Shown piece by piece: positions 5,344-6,003 of a stretch of DNA of 6,003 nucleotides. This DNA is from Propionibacteriaceae bacterium. Its GTDB lineage: Bacteria; Actinomycetota; Actinomycetes; Propionibacteriales; Propionibacteriaceae. How positions within the stretch are numbered: position 1 is the first letter of the stretch; every line of letters begins with the position of its first letter. The notes under the pieces were generated by a model that was not told the origin of the DNA, ran no database searches, and saw only the letters and a list, made by a program, of their open reading frames with translations. The stretch spans positions 1 to 6,003 of the forward strand of contig WQYJ01000132.1 of assembly GCA_009781325.1 (NCBI GenBank), read 5' to 3'. A program made the translations under genes and the position numbers.

Positions 5344-6003
<660 letters not shown>

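Overview
The window looks like an ordinary chromosomal stretch of an actinobacterium of moderate GC content. The best evidence is the rRNA: the 5S gene and the 3' part of the 23S gene at the right end read like actinobacterial rRNA. Possible leaderless or near-leaderless starts upstream of two genes fit the same picture. I cannot place the organism below phylum with confidence.

Positions 1-3559 hold a carbohydrate locus built around a divergent control region (about 1857-1967). Leftward lie an RbsC-type ABC sugar permease and then an RbsB-type lipoprotein sugar-binding protein, which runs off the left edge. Rightward lie a SorC-family sugar-responsive regulator and, 2 nt after it, a divergent member of the ribulose-phosphate 3-epimerase family. 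The likely logic is that the binding protein and permease import a sugar, a phosphorylated derivative signals to the SorC protein, and the epimerase acts on a sugar phosphate of the pathway. The ATPase and a kinase are not in the window. The binding protein lacks the Asp-Arg pair that grips ribose in RbsB, and the epimerase departs from the usual active-site wording, so the sugar is probably not plain ribose and is not determined here.

Positions 3561-5010 hold two housekeeping-like genes transcribed away from each other: a RidA-family enamine/imine deaminase (leftward, ending 1 nt from the epimerase stop) and a cytoplasmic alpha/beta hydrolase with an intact Ser-Asp-His triad (rightward).

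Positions 5113-6003 hold the end of an rRNA operon on the minus strand: partial 23S, a short spacer with a hairpin and no tRNA, 5S, and a strong intrinsic terminator. The hydrolase gene runs head-on towards it.

I found no mobile element, CRISPR array, toxin-antitoxin pair or defence system. The parts most worth a second look are the control region between permease and regulator, and the unknown substrate of the sugar locus.
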